From Candidatus Gastranaerophilales bacterium (GTDB lineage Bacteria > Cyanobacteriota > Vampirovibrionia > Gastranaerophilales > Gastranaerophilaceae): a stretch of DNA of 64,000 nucleotides. The stretch covers positions 22,450-86,449 of the forward strand of contig CALURX010000002.1 in NCBI GenBank assembly GCA_944323265.1, in the 5' to 3' direction. Below the pieces are notes generated by a model. It saw only the letters and a program-made list of their open reading frames with translations, searched no databases and was not told the origin of the DNA. Position numbers and translations under genes: made by a program. Positions 40,514 to 49,695 of the stretch are shown here, piece after piece. The first letter of the stretch is position 1, and each line of letters begins with the position of its first letter.

Positions 40514-42979
40514 TTAACTAAAAATATCCGGGTTTAATTCGATTGAGGGATAATTCTGTTGAAGATAGGCTTTGATTTGAGGATAAACTGTTTCATGATT
40601 GTTAAGAATTGAACATATCACAATATCAGGTTTCAGTTCCTTCAGTTGTTCAACAGGATAAATTGTATAATCTCCCATCCTCTTGTAGTGTCTTTGGGTA
40701 TTTTTATCTATAATACCAAGAATATTTTTATTCTTAATATTGTACTTTTGCAAAAGGTTAGACAAAAAACAACTTGCACCCCAGAAGACTATTTTTTTCT
40801 TCGAATATTTTAGTAGAAATAAAAGTTTTCGATTATTGTATAAGGAAATCAGGTATCTTAAAACTATGAAATTAACAGCTTGAAATCTTAGTTCTGCAAA
40901 AATATTTCTTAAAGTGAATTTTTTAGGTGAGTTTACAGCTTTTTCAAACCAATTTTCAGCTTTAATTCGTTCTTTATTAATCACATCCTCAATTTTATCT
41001 CTGTCATATTCTGCAAAAAGGTCTTTTTTGGTATAAATTTCATTCCAGCTGTTTACAAAGAGTTTTTCTATGTCAAAAAGTTCTATCAGACTGTCAAATC
41101 TTGCCGGAGCAAGCTCTGAATCTTTCACGCAAAGAACTTTTTTATTGAAAATAAGAGAAAAACACATTCCATGGAAAGAATTTGTAATCACAAAATCCGC
41201 ATTTTTTATTGCTGATAAAAACTCCTCCGGCGGAATTTCCCCATTAATTAAATCAATCGATTCCTTATTGTATTTGGTCTTTAAAAACTCTTTTACTTTC
41301 AATATTTCGTCATTAGAATGGAAAATATATGTTACAATTTTACCTTGATACTTACTTCCGGTATCAGATGCCATATCATTCCACAGAGATTTATCAACCA
41401 AAAACACCGGATCAATAATATACTCAGCCTTGATATTGAATTCTTTTTTACATATATCAACGCCGGAAGTTTCTCTTGTTGAAATATAATCAAATCTCTG
41501 TATGACTGTTGAGTATGCTTTTTTATCTATAAATCGCAGTTTATCAAGATTATCGTAGCCAAAACTGCCGGAGAAGACGATTCTTTTCTTTTTAAACTCA
41601 GTATAAGCAAACAAACAATGATTGAGATTTTTCATAACAAACTCACCCCTCAAAACCTGATCAGTTCCAAGGATAAAATTATCTGTGCACTTATTTAATT
41701 CTTTATACTGCTTCTCTGTTCTTACAAGGTGGGTTGTTTTAAGATATTTTTGTGCAAAATCATTAACAAAATTTTGGGATGGAGAAGTTTTCAGCAAATA
41801 ATAATTTTTGCCGTGATTAAAGAAATATTGTTGTATCGCATAAGCGGATAAGGTTGCCCCGAAATTTTGTATATTCCAGAAATTGCGAATAATGCCTTCA
41901 TATCTCGGTGATAAGTTTGATTGAATATTCGTTAGAATAGAGCCTTTATCTATAGCCTTAATAAATTTTGTATTATCAAGATTTTTTTCACTAGGTTTAT
42001 GTAATCGCGGATTATATTCCAGCGCAAATTTAAGAGGGACTTCTTCAAAAAATTTAAAGTCAATATCTTGCAGAATTTCCTTGCCTTTAGGAGTATTTAT
42101 CAAGACAAGTGAGGTTCCCTTGTTGTCATCAAGAGCCTGATTGTATTGCTCAATTCCCCAGAAGTCGCCGAGTGTAATGTCGCTTACTCTTTTTAAATTA
42201 GTATATTTGCAATTATAGCAGCAAGCATTTAAAATCAAATGCTCAAAGAAGGCTCTATAATACAAATTATCAGCCCCTTTTTGCCTTAGCATTTTATTCT
42301 TAAATTTAAATTCCATATTATAACAACCATGCCAGCCCTGCTTTTTATCTCTAAATGAGGCATCATAGAGGACTTTATCATTTGAAATTTCATCCACATA
42401 TTTTCCCCATACCAGAGGCGAAGGAATCCCATGGCATATAATATCTGTTGTTATAAGATTAGCATAATCCTTTTGAAGATACGCCATTAATCCGGCAATT
42501 TGGCAAGGAGTTCCGGAAAACAAAACCGTTTTGCCCTGCTTCAAAATTTCTTCGACATCTTTCAGACAGGTATTGATATTGCTCTGCACATATTTTGAAT
42601 TTTGCAGTAATGATAAATCATTAACATTGTTTATGACAATATGCTTAACCTGCCTGAATTTGTCGCAGAAAGCTGCACCACAGACATAGCCGTTATCTTC
42701 TAAGACTTTTTTTGCAATTAGAGCAAATACACCGCCGGAAGCGCTTTTTTCTCGTATAATATCGTCTGCTGCGGCTGCGTAACAATTATTGGTCTCCAAT
42801 TCCGATTTGATATCATTATTTTGAGGGCAGATTTTTGCACACAAACCACAATGTGTGCATTTTTCTTCCTCTATTTCAGGAACATAAAATCCATCCTCGC
42901 TATAGACAATCTTAATCGCATTTTGCGGACATTTATTATAACAGGCCATACAGCCGGTGCATTGTTGTGTGATTTTCAT
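40514..42979 (-). CDS. FrhB-type ferredoxin/oxidoreductase fused to polysaccharide pyruvyl transferase
   Basis: 821 aa. Residues 1-55: two 4Fe-4S motifs (C7, C10, C13, C17; C41, C44, C47, C51). Residues about 80-340: coenzyme F420 hydrogenase beta subunit-like (SGGVFALIAKKVL, SGTPCQIAGL, CHGIPSP, TLGDFWGIE). Residues about 360-680: polysaccharide pyruvyl transferase (SYFIGTDQVL-type, ITNSFHGMCFSLIF). Residues about 727-821: the C-terminal domain shared with the two upstream enzymes (FWGASCFLSNLL, ILGIIDKN). Modifies surface glycans in the GT operon. Confidence 0.85.
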   Translation of the reverse strand: MKITQQCTGCMACYNKCPQNAIKIVYSEDGFYVPEIEEEKCTHCGLCAKICPQNNDIKSELETNNCYAAAADDIIREKSASGGVFALIAKKVLEDNGYVCGAAFCDKFRQVKHIVINNVNDLSLLQNSKYVQSNINTCLKDVEEILKQGKTVLFSGTPCQIAGLMAYLQKDYANLITTDIICHGIPSPLVWGKYVDEISNDKVLYDASFRDKKQGWHGCYNMEFKFKNKMLRQKGADNLYYRAFFEHLILNACCYNCKYTNLKRVSDITLGDFWGIEQYNQALDDNKGTSLVLINTPKGKEILQDIDFKFFEEVPLKFALEYNPRLHKPSEKNLDNTKFIKAIDKGSILTNIQSNLSPRYEGIIRNFWNIQNFGATLSAYAIQQYFFNHGKNYYLLKTSPSQNFVNDFAQKYLKTTHLVRTEKQYKELNKCTDNFILGTDQVLRGEFVMKNLNHCLFAYTEFKKKRIVFSGSFGYDNLDKLRFIDKKAYSTVIQRFDYISTRETSGVDICKKEFNIKAEYIIDPVFLVDKSLWNDMASDTGSKYQGKIVTYIFHSNDEILKVKEFLKTKYNKESIDLINGEIPPEEFLSAIKNADFVITNSFHGMCFSLIFNKKVLCVKDSELAPARFDSLIELFDIEKLFVNSWNEIYTKKDLFAEYDRDKIEDVINKERIKAENWFEKAVNSPKKFTLRNIFAELRFQAVNFIVLRYLISLYNNRKLLFLLKYSKKKIVFWGASCFLSNLLQKYNIKNKNILGIIDKNTQRHYKRMGDYTIYPVEQLKELKPDIVICSILNNHETVYPQIKAYLQQNYPSIELNPDIFS

Positions 42980-42990
42980 CTTTACATCCT

Positions 42991-44235
42991 TTATATTGTT
43001 GAGAGCTTAATATGCATTAATTGATTTTCCTCGAGATATCTTTTTATCTCTTGGTATCTTTCTTCTTTTTTATTTTTTATCGTAAGAACAATCTCATCAG
43101 CTTTTGATACTTTTAATATCTCGGGAGAATATATTTTATACTTACCAATATAATGTCCCTCTTTGTCTCTATTTAAATCTATTATGCCAAGGATATTATC
43201 ATCTGTGATTTTATATTTCTCTATAAATTCTTCCAAGAACAAACTGGCGCCCCATAGTAGATATTTTTTACTATTTTGTATTTTAGCAAACAATGTTGCA
43301 GATGCCATAGAATCTTCTATTTGATATTGTTGTAAATAGTAGAGAACCTCTTCGTAAAATGGGGTTTTTCTTGCGTTTTGCCAGAAAACTTCGGAGTAAT
43401 CATATCCAGAAGAATTCCACGGTTTTATATGCGAAATATAATGAATAATTTTTGGGTTTTTCTTTGCCGATAGAAAATCTTCTCTATATTGCCCGGTGAT
43501 TTGTTCCAAATAACTCTTATCAATTACTGCGTTGCAGCAATAGTTCCATTCACAACCGATGAATTTAACTTTATTATGAAAAATAATATTCAGTATATCC
43601 TGATCCGGATACATTAACTCTTGGTTCTCTAATAAGAATATTAAGTTTTCAAGATATATTTTTTCGTCAATAACCGGAATATTAAATAAAATTACTCCAG
43701 AATTAAAGTATTCATCTGGCCGTTCAAGTTTTAAAGTTTTTTTAATAAAATCATACCTTTTTTTATGCTCGGGCAAACGTATAATATTTGATATTGTATC
43801 AAAGGATGCGAGTATCTGTTTCCCGCAAAAAGGTTCATCAAAAAAGGACTCAATATTATCATTAATTACAACATCGGCATCAAGATACAAAACATTTTTA
43901 TAATCACGCATAATAAGTGGTATAAAAAGCCTATAGTACATTTCTGCTGACCAATAGCTTCGTGGTTTTAAGTTTTGAATATTTATAATATTATTAAGAT
44001 ATTCTGTTATATTAAAAAAACGCAGGTAAAAGTTGTCCGGAACCATTGCCTTTAAAAGTTTTTTATTCCTTTCAGTGATGTCGGATGAGAATATTATTAT
44101 GTCGTAGTCAAAATTTTGAGAACTATTGTATACAAGAGAGTTCAATGTTGCACTAAAAAATTTACAATATTTATTGTTGAATGCAAAAACAATCGGTAAG
44201 GTTTTGTTGCTGCTGGAAACTTTTTTGATTTGCAT
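42991..44235 (-). CDS. Family 8 glycosyltransferase with extra C-terminal domain
   Basis: 414 aa. Residues about 12-290 are GT8: LPIVFAFNNKYCKFFSATLNS, YRLFIPLIM, the metal-binding D-A-D of YLDADVVI, and HYISHIKPWNSSG. Residues about 320-414 (YLLWGASLFLEEF, NILGIIDLN, KIYSPE) are the extra domain also found on its neighbours. Stop overlaps the GT2 gene end by 1 base. Surface glycan synthesis. Confidence 0.85.
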   Translation of the reverse strand: MQIKKVSSSNKTLPIVFAFNNKYCKFFSATLNSLVYNSSQNFDYDIIIFSSDITERNKKLLKAMVPDNFYLRFFNITEYLNNIINIQNLKPRSYWSAEMYYRLFIPLIMRDYKNVLYLDADVVINDNIESFFDEPFCGKQILASFDTISNIIRLPEHKKRYDFIKKTLKLERPDEYFNSGVILFNIPVIDEKIYLENLIFLLENQELMYPDQDILNIIFHNKVKFIGCEWNYCCNAVIDKSYLEQITGQYREDFLSAKKNPKIIHYISHIKPWNSSGYDYSEVFWQNARKTPFYEEVLYYLQQYQIEDSMASATLFAKIQNSKKYLLWGASLFLEEFIEKYKITDDNILGIIDLNRDKEGHYIGKYKIYSPEILKVSKADEIVLTIKNKKEERYQEIKRYLEENQLMHIKLSTI

Positions 44236-45479
44236 TAGGAAACAATCTCCTCTTCAAAGATGTTCGGCAGAAGCTCTACGTTCGGATATTTCTCCCTGAA
44301 CTCCTCTTTTAATGATTCATAAATGGATTCGTTATTGGATAAAACTGTTAAAATCACTCCGTCAGGTTTCAATTCGTTTATCGCCTCCGGAGGGTAAATG
44401 GTATAATTGCAGAAAGGTTTGCCTGCAGAGGCGGCGTTTCTGTCAATTATTCCTAAAATATTCGGATTCTTCTCGGTTTCCCTCTCAAGCACCTGCTTGA
44501 TAAAAAGGCTCCCGCCCCAGAGCATAACTTTTTTGTCCCCGATAAACTTTTTGAGATATTCGGGTGTGATGTAATCTTTTCTCAGCGCTGATTGATATTT
44601 TTGCCAATCATTAGGCAGGAGCGCCTTAAACTCCTGAAGAAAGTTCTTGTATTCATCGTCGTTACAATAACTGATTTCTGCCCTTATGTGGTTAATTAAA
44701 ACTTTTCTATACGCATTTTCATACTCCGGTAAAAACCCTCTTGATTTAAGAAATTCCCCTAAATACATGCAGGATTTTACGGCATCAATTGTGTGTTGAG
44801 AGCGTGTGCTTACTAAACTCCCCGGGCGGTTAAACCTGTAATTCACAAGTTCTTTATTAAATGCAACAATACTGTTAGCAGAAATTATAAGACTGTGCAT
44901 AAAAGCAATATCTTCATAAATCGTAAGCGGCGGAAATTCAAGATTATTCTCTTTAAGAAACGATTTTTTGATTAACTTATTCCAAACAACGGGGGTAAAT
45001 AAGGAAAAGATATCGTCTTTGAACTCGTCTCGGTTAAAAACTTTCTCCATCGGAACTTTATCAATGTTGATAGGAAAATTCGGACTTCCTGTCTCTGTTA
45101 TATTACCCTCATCATCAACTTTTCTAGATGAGCAAACCGTTAAATCCGCATCAAATTTTTCCGCGTGGTTGTACATTTCCTCCAACAGGGTCGGCTCAAA
45201 ATAATCATCCGCATCAAGAAATTGAACGTATTTACCCTCCGCAAGCCTTATTCCGTTATTTCTTGCACTTCCCGCGCCCGAATGCCTTTGCTGGAGAATC
45301 ACAAACCTGTCGTCTTTTCTTTTGTACTCCTGCAAAATCTCCAAAGACTTATCGGTCGAGCCGTCATCCACACAAATTATCTCAAAATTTTGAAAAGTTT
45401 GGTTGAGTAAACTATCCAAACACTCCTTCAAATACTTTTCCACATTATAGACCGGAATAACAACTGATATTTTTATCAT
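44235..45479 (-). CDS. Family 2 glycosyltransferase with extra C-terminal domain
   Basis: 414 aa from ATG 45479 (after AAGAGAGATT); the frame opens further upstream. GT2 core: VVIPVYNVEKYLKECLDSLLNQT, CVDDGSTDKS, GSARNNG, FLDADDYFEP (the DxD). Residues about 310-414 (VMLWGGSLFIKQVL, ILGIIDRN, TIYPPEAI) are the shared domain. First gene of the minus-strand glycan operon; acts on nucleotide-sugar donors at the membrane. Confidence 0.88.
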   Translation of the reverse strand: MIKISVVIPVYNVEKYLKECLDSLLNQTFQNFEIICVDDGSTDKSLEILQEYKRKDDRFVILQQRHSGAGSARNNGIRLAEGKYVQFLDADDYFEPTLLEEMYNHAEKFDADLTVCSSRKVDDEGNITETGSPNFPINIDKVPMEKVFNRDEFKDDIFSLFTPVVWNKLIKKSFLKENNLEFPPLTIYEDIAFMHSLIISANSIVAFNKELVNYRFNRPGSLVSTRSQHTIDAVKSCMYLGEFLKSRGFLPEYENAYRKVLINHIRAEISYCNDDEYKNFLQEFKALLPNDWQKYQSALRKDYITPEYLKKFIGDKKVMLWGGSLFIKQVLERETEKNPNILGIIDRNAASAGKPFCNYTIYPPEAINELKPDGVILTVLSNNESIYESLKEEFREKYPNVELLPNIFEEEIVS

Positions 45480-45642
45480 AATCTCTCTTAAACTTAACGT
45501 ATCAAAACCATAAAATGGGATTTTATGATAAGTATACAATCAAATATGATTATTAGTCAATCATTTATATACATTTTCTTGGCGTATTACAATCTTTTGA
45601 TAAGAAATGGAATAAAGTATACTGATATGTTAAGAGGTGGTT

Positions 45643-45969
45643 ATGTCAACATTAAGTATGCAAGTCGGCAAGAGAATCAAGGAACTCCGAGAAGCAAGAA
45701 GAATGAAGCAGATAGAACTTGCAGAACTAATTGACATGGAAGCAACAAATTTGAGTAAGCTTGAAAAAGGCGTACATCTCCCAAAAGAAGAAAATCTGAA
45801 TAAAATTACCACTGCACTGAAAGTTGATATAAAAGATTTGTTTGATTTCGGACATATAAAAACAAAAGAAGAACTGGTGCACGATATCAATGAGATTTTT
45901 GAACAATCTACATTAGAAGAAATACAATTTTTTCACAAGATTCTGACGGCGTATAAAGAACTAAAATAA
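45643..45969 (+). CDS. XRE-family transcriptional regulator
   Basis: 108 aa. A helix-turn-helix at residues about 8-60 (IKELREARRMKQIELAELI, TNLSKLEKGVHLPKEENL). ATG 45643 follows AAGAGGTGG; a GTG lies two codons earlier. C-terminal acidic helical tail. Divergent from the glycan operon, so it may control it and itself. Confidence 0.85.
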   Translation: MSTLSMQVGKRIKELREARRMKQIELAELIDMEATNLSKLEKGVHLPKEENLNKITTALKVDIKDLFDFGHIKTKEELVHDINEIFEQSTLEEIQFFHKILTAYKELK

Positions 45970-45978
45970 TATCGAGAT

Positions 45979-46914
45979 TTAAAACAGGCTTTTCTGCTCG
46001 CATTTGACTAAAAAAGATTGCTGAACACCTTGCTGAATCTCATCTGTTTCCTGAAATTCTCCCAGAATAAAAGGTGAGGCAGGATTATGCTTTTTATAAT
46101 TTTTTATTGCTATTTGAGGATTTTGATTCGCATAACAATATTTACACCCATTCGGGCAGGTATCATAATCCCCGATATTACGGCTTTCAACACAGCGGCA
46201 ATTCTTTCGGTTACCAATTTGCCGCAGTTTTTTGAACTTAATATTATTTGCTCTTCCCAGAATCTCCGGGGTTAAACATCCGGATGTTAATATTCCAAAT
46301 TGTTCGTAATTACTACTTGTTGCACAGGTTTGAATCGTTATCCCATGTCTTTTAGATATCGCACCAAGATTTTTTACAATTTCAAGCTTGTCTTTTTCAG
46401 TCAACAATATAATCTCCGGCATATTCGTTTTCAACTTCTGATACATTTCAACGAAACTAAATATACATCTGTCAATATGTCCTGAAAGTTTATCAGCCAT
46501 ATAGTCAAAAGTCTTGTAATGCCTCATCTTGGTATATTTATTCGTTAAAAGTATCGGGTCATAACGCCACGCAATACGCTCGCTGCCGACTATTTGTGAC
46601 AGCTTTATTAATGTTTCGATACTTTGGTCAATATCCGGAACATTCGGCTCAATATCTTTTCCGTAAGCCGTTATTGTATAGTGAAAATAGGTATTGAATT
46701 TATCAGTAATTCTTTTGATATCAGGAAGAATCGGCTCATAATTTTTAGAGCAAAATATCACACAGTCGACCAGCTCCGGAGTTAATTCATATCTTGTAAC
46801 TTTATTCGGAAACAGAGGATTTCTGGAATACACAAACCCTTCTTCAAATCTTTTCAAAAGCCATTCTGTATAATATTGAACCGTATCTGTTCTTGAACCT
46901 GTATTTATTATCAT
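45979..46914 (-). CDS. DUF1848 family protein
   Basis: 311 aa. SRTDTVQYYTEWLLKRF, SRNPLFPNKVTRYEL, TAYGKDIEPNVP, ERIAWRYDPILL and the C-terminal NGCKYCYANQNP cysteine set match DUF1848, a TIM-barrel-like family with a Fe-S-type Cys cluster. Biochemical role is not known. Ends 10 bases from the XRE gene, convergent. Confidence 0.82.
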   Translation of the reverse strand: MIINTGSRTDTVQYYTEWLLKRFEEGFVYSRNPLFPNKVTRYELTPELVDCVIFCSKNYEPILPDIKRITDKFNTYFHYTITAYGKDIEPNVPDIDQSIETLIKLSQIVGSERIAWRYDPILLTNKYTKMRHYKTFDYMADKLSGHIDRCIFSFVEMYQKLKTNMPEIILLTEKDKLEIVKNLGAISKRHGITIQTCATSSNYEQFGILTSGCLTPEILGRANNIKFKKLRQIGNRKNCRCVESRNIGDYDTCPNGCKYCYANQNPQIAIKNYKKHNPASPFILGEFQETDEIQQGVQQSFLVKCEQKSLF

Positions 46915-47186
46915 ACAGACATTTTACCCTAAAAATTCTATCGACCTAAATCTTTGAAGCAAATTCCAGAAGGTAAAATTTTCTCAGAATGTAAAATAAA
47001 TGAAAAGCCGCCGAAACATCTAAGTCCCGGCAGCTTTAAGCCTAGAGGCATTTATCGTAAGTGTTCAAGGTTTTACGCTTTATAATAAACTTTTTCTTTC
47101 ATAATTTTATCCTTTTGTGTTTTTGCACTGACAGAAAACCCGGCCGTTATAAACAGGCAGATGGTGACTTCTTCATCTCCCAACTC
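46915..47186. other. Intergenic region after truncated reductase gene
   Basis: About 270 bases. It holds the terminator 47004-47037 for the minus-strand redox operon and perhaps decayed reductase sequence; no further gene is convincing. Confidence 0.45.
47004..47037 (-). terminator. Terminator of the redox operon
   Basis: Minus-strand stem AAAGC-t-GCCG/CGGC-g-GCTTT (one mismatch) with a T-run beyond. GC-rich against an AT-rich background. Confidence 0.72.
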
Positions 47187-47297
47187 CTATCTTCCAGCAA
47201 GACCGATAATCATCTCAACCGTTGCAGGGTCAACCTGAAATACTCCGTATCCCAGAATAGGCATTTCAACGCTATTATTGAGTTTTACTGTTTCCAT
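47187..47297 (-). pseudogene. Aldo/keto reductase N-terminal fragment, 36 codons
   Basis: AAGGAG before the ATG. The first 23 residues ([20 protein letters not shown]) match the start of aldo/keto reductases (typical ...LNNGVKMPILGFGVYQ), then the frame closes with TAG after ...[10 protein letters not shown]. Normal length would be about 270-330 aa. A deletion-type truncation at the end of the redox operon. Confidence 0.7.
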
Positions 47298-47314
47298 TGT
47301 AATTCTCCTTTCAA

Positions 47315-47947
47315 TTAATGAATAAAATTAGTGTACTCGACCTGCTCAGCCTCAGGCGGATTAATACCCGCCCTCTGAGCAGCCTCTTTGCACTTTAAGT
47401 GATAAGCCATATTTTTGGCTAAAATTCTCAAATTCTGCATTCCCTCTTTATCCTGAACAACTTCTCCCGGATTCTGACCATGAACCATATTCCAGTATCT
47501 TCCCGAAATTACAGGCATTTGATTAATCTGGAAATATTTATTCAGCTGGTCAAGCGTTGCCGTTGTACCGGCGCGCCTTGCAGAAACAATTGCCGTTCCG
47601 GGTTTATGTTTGAAAGAATCCTTGCCTGACATGAAGTCAACAAAGAATGCCCTATCCAAAAACGGTACAACAACACCGGAAGCAGAGCCGTAATGAACAG
47701 GAGAGCCGATCACATAACCGTCGAACTCTCTTGCATGTTCTACAAACTCGTTAACTTTATCATTAATAACGCATCTGCCGATTTTTCCGCAGGCACGGCA
47801 CGCCCTGCAAGGGGCAATAGGATCCTTCCCGATATAATAGATTTCAGTTTCAATACCTTCGTCATTCAAAACTTTTGACATCTCATTAAGAGCAGTATAT
47901 GTGCAGCCTTGTTTGTTTGGGGAACCGTTTATTAATAAAACTTTCAT
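47315..47947 (-). CDS. NADPH-dependent FMN reductase/iron-sulfur flavoprotein
   Basis: 210 aa. [18 protein letters not shown] is the flavodoxin-fold phosphate-binding start; [13 protein letters not shown] (four Cys) is the iron-sulfur flavoprotein insertion; [11 protein letters not shown] binds the flavin ring. Reduces flavins or quinones with NAD(P)H. Third gene of the redox operon, 55 bases after the CMD gene. Confidence 0.85.
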   Translation of the reverse strand: MKVLLINGSPNKQGCTYTALNEMSKVLNDEGIETEIYYIGKDPIAPCRACRACGKIGRCVINDKVNEFVEHAREFDGYVIGSPVHYGSASGVVVPFLDRAFFVDFMSGKDSFKHKPGTAIVSARRAGTTATLDQLNKYFQINQMPVISGRYWNMVHGQNPGEVVQDKEGMQNLRILAKNMAYHLKCKEAAQRAGINPPEAEQVEYTNFIH

Positions 47948-48002
47948 AATTATCTCCTGTTATTTGTGGTAAAGGGCTGAAAACCAGCCCTTTACCTGTC
48001 AA

Positions 48003-49043
48003 TCATTTTAGTTTTGCATATTCTTCGTCAGTAACTTCTTCAAGCCATTCATTAGAGCTTCCTTCTGCAGGAACTGCGATTGCTACATGAGCAAACCAGC
48101 TGTCTTTTGCAGCACCATGCCAGTGTTTAACTTCAGGCGGAATATTTACCACATCGCCGGGTTTAAGCTCCTGTGCAGGCTTGCCCCATTCCTGATAGTA
48201 ACCTCTTCCTGCAGTTACAAGAAGTATTTGTCCGCCCTTATGATGAATATGCCAATTATTTCTGCATCCCGGCTCAAACGTAACATTTGCAACGCCGACA
48301 CCCTCGCTTGTCAAAGGCTGTAAGTAGCTCTGGCCGATAAAATATTTTGCATAAGCAGTATTTTTCTCTCCGATACCGAAAGCTCCGCTTCTTGAATACT
48401 TGGTTAAATCAAGAATCTCATTTACCTGAGCGTCAGAAAGCCCTGTATTTTTACCAATTTGAATATGCGAATTCAACTGCGGTTCAAGTCCCGGAATTGA
48501 TGAAAGTGCTGAAATTGTTGCAATTTCTCTTTCCTGATAAGTAAGCACTCCTCTTGCAAAAATATCTGCAAATAAGTGTTCTTTCAGGTACTGATCAATT
48601 GCCGGCGCAAAATCAAATATACCGCCTTTAAGATGGTTTCCGGTAAGTTCATACTGAACATTGTCGCCGTATGCAAATTTATCGGTATCTTTTGGCAAAA
48701 CTTTGCCTTCTTTGCCTAATTTATCGCCTTTTCTTGAATCAACAACCTTCTTAAATGTATTCAAACCGTTCAAACTTCTTGGAAATCCGCAGTAAGCATA
48801 CATTTGAACAAGAATTTCTTTTATCTCATTTACTGTTAACCCCTCATCAAGCCCCTTATTTAAAGACTTTTCCAAATTCTCCAAGTCGCCTGATGCCGTA
48901 TAAGAAGAAATCATTACAATATTCTTTTGTTTTTTACTTAAGCTTTCTTTTGCCATACATTTGTCTCCCATAGTAAAACCTGCTGCAATAACTAAGCCGA
49001 TTAAAGCCGTGAACACTTTTTTCAAAATCATAAGAAACCTCAT
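48003..49043 (-). CDS. Exported carboxymuconolactone decarboxylase-like protein with C-terminal cupin
   Basis: 346 aa. Residues 1-24 look like a signal peptide (MILKKVFTALIGLVIAAGFTM). Two CMD-type helical halves: about 35-110 with EIKEILVQMYAYCGFPRSLN, and about 140-220 (QEREIATISALSSIPGLEPQLNSH). Residues about 255-320 are a cupin with metal ligands in NNWHIHHKGGQ and KHWHG. The C-x-x-C of active alkyl-hydroperoxide CMDs is not intact (single Cys). Oxidative-stress role is inferred. Confidence 0.8.
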   Translation of the reverse strand: MRFLMILKKVFTALIGLVIAAGFTMGDKCMAKESLSKKQKNIVMISSYTASGDLENLEKSLNKGLDEGLTVNEIKEILVQMYAYCGFPRSLNGLNTFKKVVDSRKGDKLGKEGKVLPKDTDKFAYGDNVQYELTGNHLKGGIFDFAPAIDQYLKEHLFADIFARGVLTYQEREIATISALSSIPGLEPQLNSHIQIGKNTGLSDAQVNEILDLTKYSRSGAFGIGEKNTAYAKYFIGQSYLQPLTSEGVGVANVTFEPGCRNNWHIHHKGGQILLVTAGRGYYQEWGKPAQELKPGDVVNIPPEVKHWHGAAKDSWFAHVAIAVPAEGSSNEWLEEVTDEEYAKLK

Positions 49044-49055
49044 ATTATAGTATTG

Positions 49056-49625
49056 TTATAGTCGATTTATCCAGTCTTTAATATCATTGTCAACGCCTGC
49101 GCTGCCTCGGCCGTAAACAACGAACGGTTTAAGCACTTTTGCTCCTTTAGCAAGGTCAGCCATATCTTTATCAATAGTATAACCGCCTCCGCCTCCATGG
49201 GTTACAAACGGAACAATGACTTTACCTTCAAAATTGTTTTCTGCAAGGAATGTCATAACCGGAGGCGCCATTGTGTACCACCAGGCAGGAGTTCCAACAA
49301 AAATTACATCATAAGAGCTTACGTCAGTATTATTTATCTCAGGATGAATCCCTTTTTCTTTCTGCTCTTTAGCAATACCGTAAGCGGTCTCGTTATAGTC
49401 GCTCGGATAAGGCTTAACCGGCTTTATCTCAAAAATATCCCCACCAGTTTGGGAATGAATCTTCTGGGCGATTGATTTTGTATTACCGCTCCAGGAGAAG
49501 TACGCTACCAGCACTTTTTTGTCCATAAGACCTCCTATTGTTTGTGTTGTTGCATTTGCAATCTGATAGACAGCAATACCGGCTATCAAAATTACAGGCA
49601 AAATAATCATCAATATTTTTTTCAT
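49056..49625 (-). CDS. Exported flavodoxin-like protein
   Basis: 189 aa. N-terminal membrane or signal helix (ILMIILPVILIAGIAVY), then flavodoxin: VLVAYFSWSGNTKSIAQKI for FMN phosphate, VGTPAWWYTMAPPVMTFL, FVTHGGGGG. First gene of the redox operon with the CMD-cupin and FMN reductase; electron carrier or small reductase at the cell surface. Confidence 0.85.
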   Translation of the reverse strand: MKKILMIILPVILIAGIAVYQIANATTQTIGGLMDKKVLVAYFSWSGNTKSIAQKIHSQTGGDIFEIKPVKPYPSDYNETAYGIAKEQKEKGIHPEINNTDVSSYDVIFVGTPAWWYTMAPPVMTFLAENNFEGKVIVPFVTHGGGGGYTIDKDMADLAKGAKVLKPFVVYGRGSAGVDNDIKDWINRL

Positions 49626-49695
49626 TTAACTGCCCTCATTATTTTTTTACATTATAAAACCTGATAGCAGCTATCAGTCAATAGTGATGATTTTT

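Noticed and set aside
47061..47318. 85-codon plus-strand frame
   Set aside because: Antisense to the reductase stump, no ribosome site.
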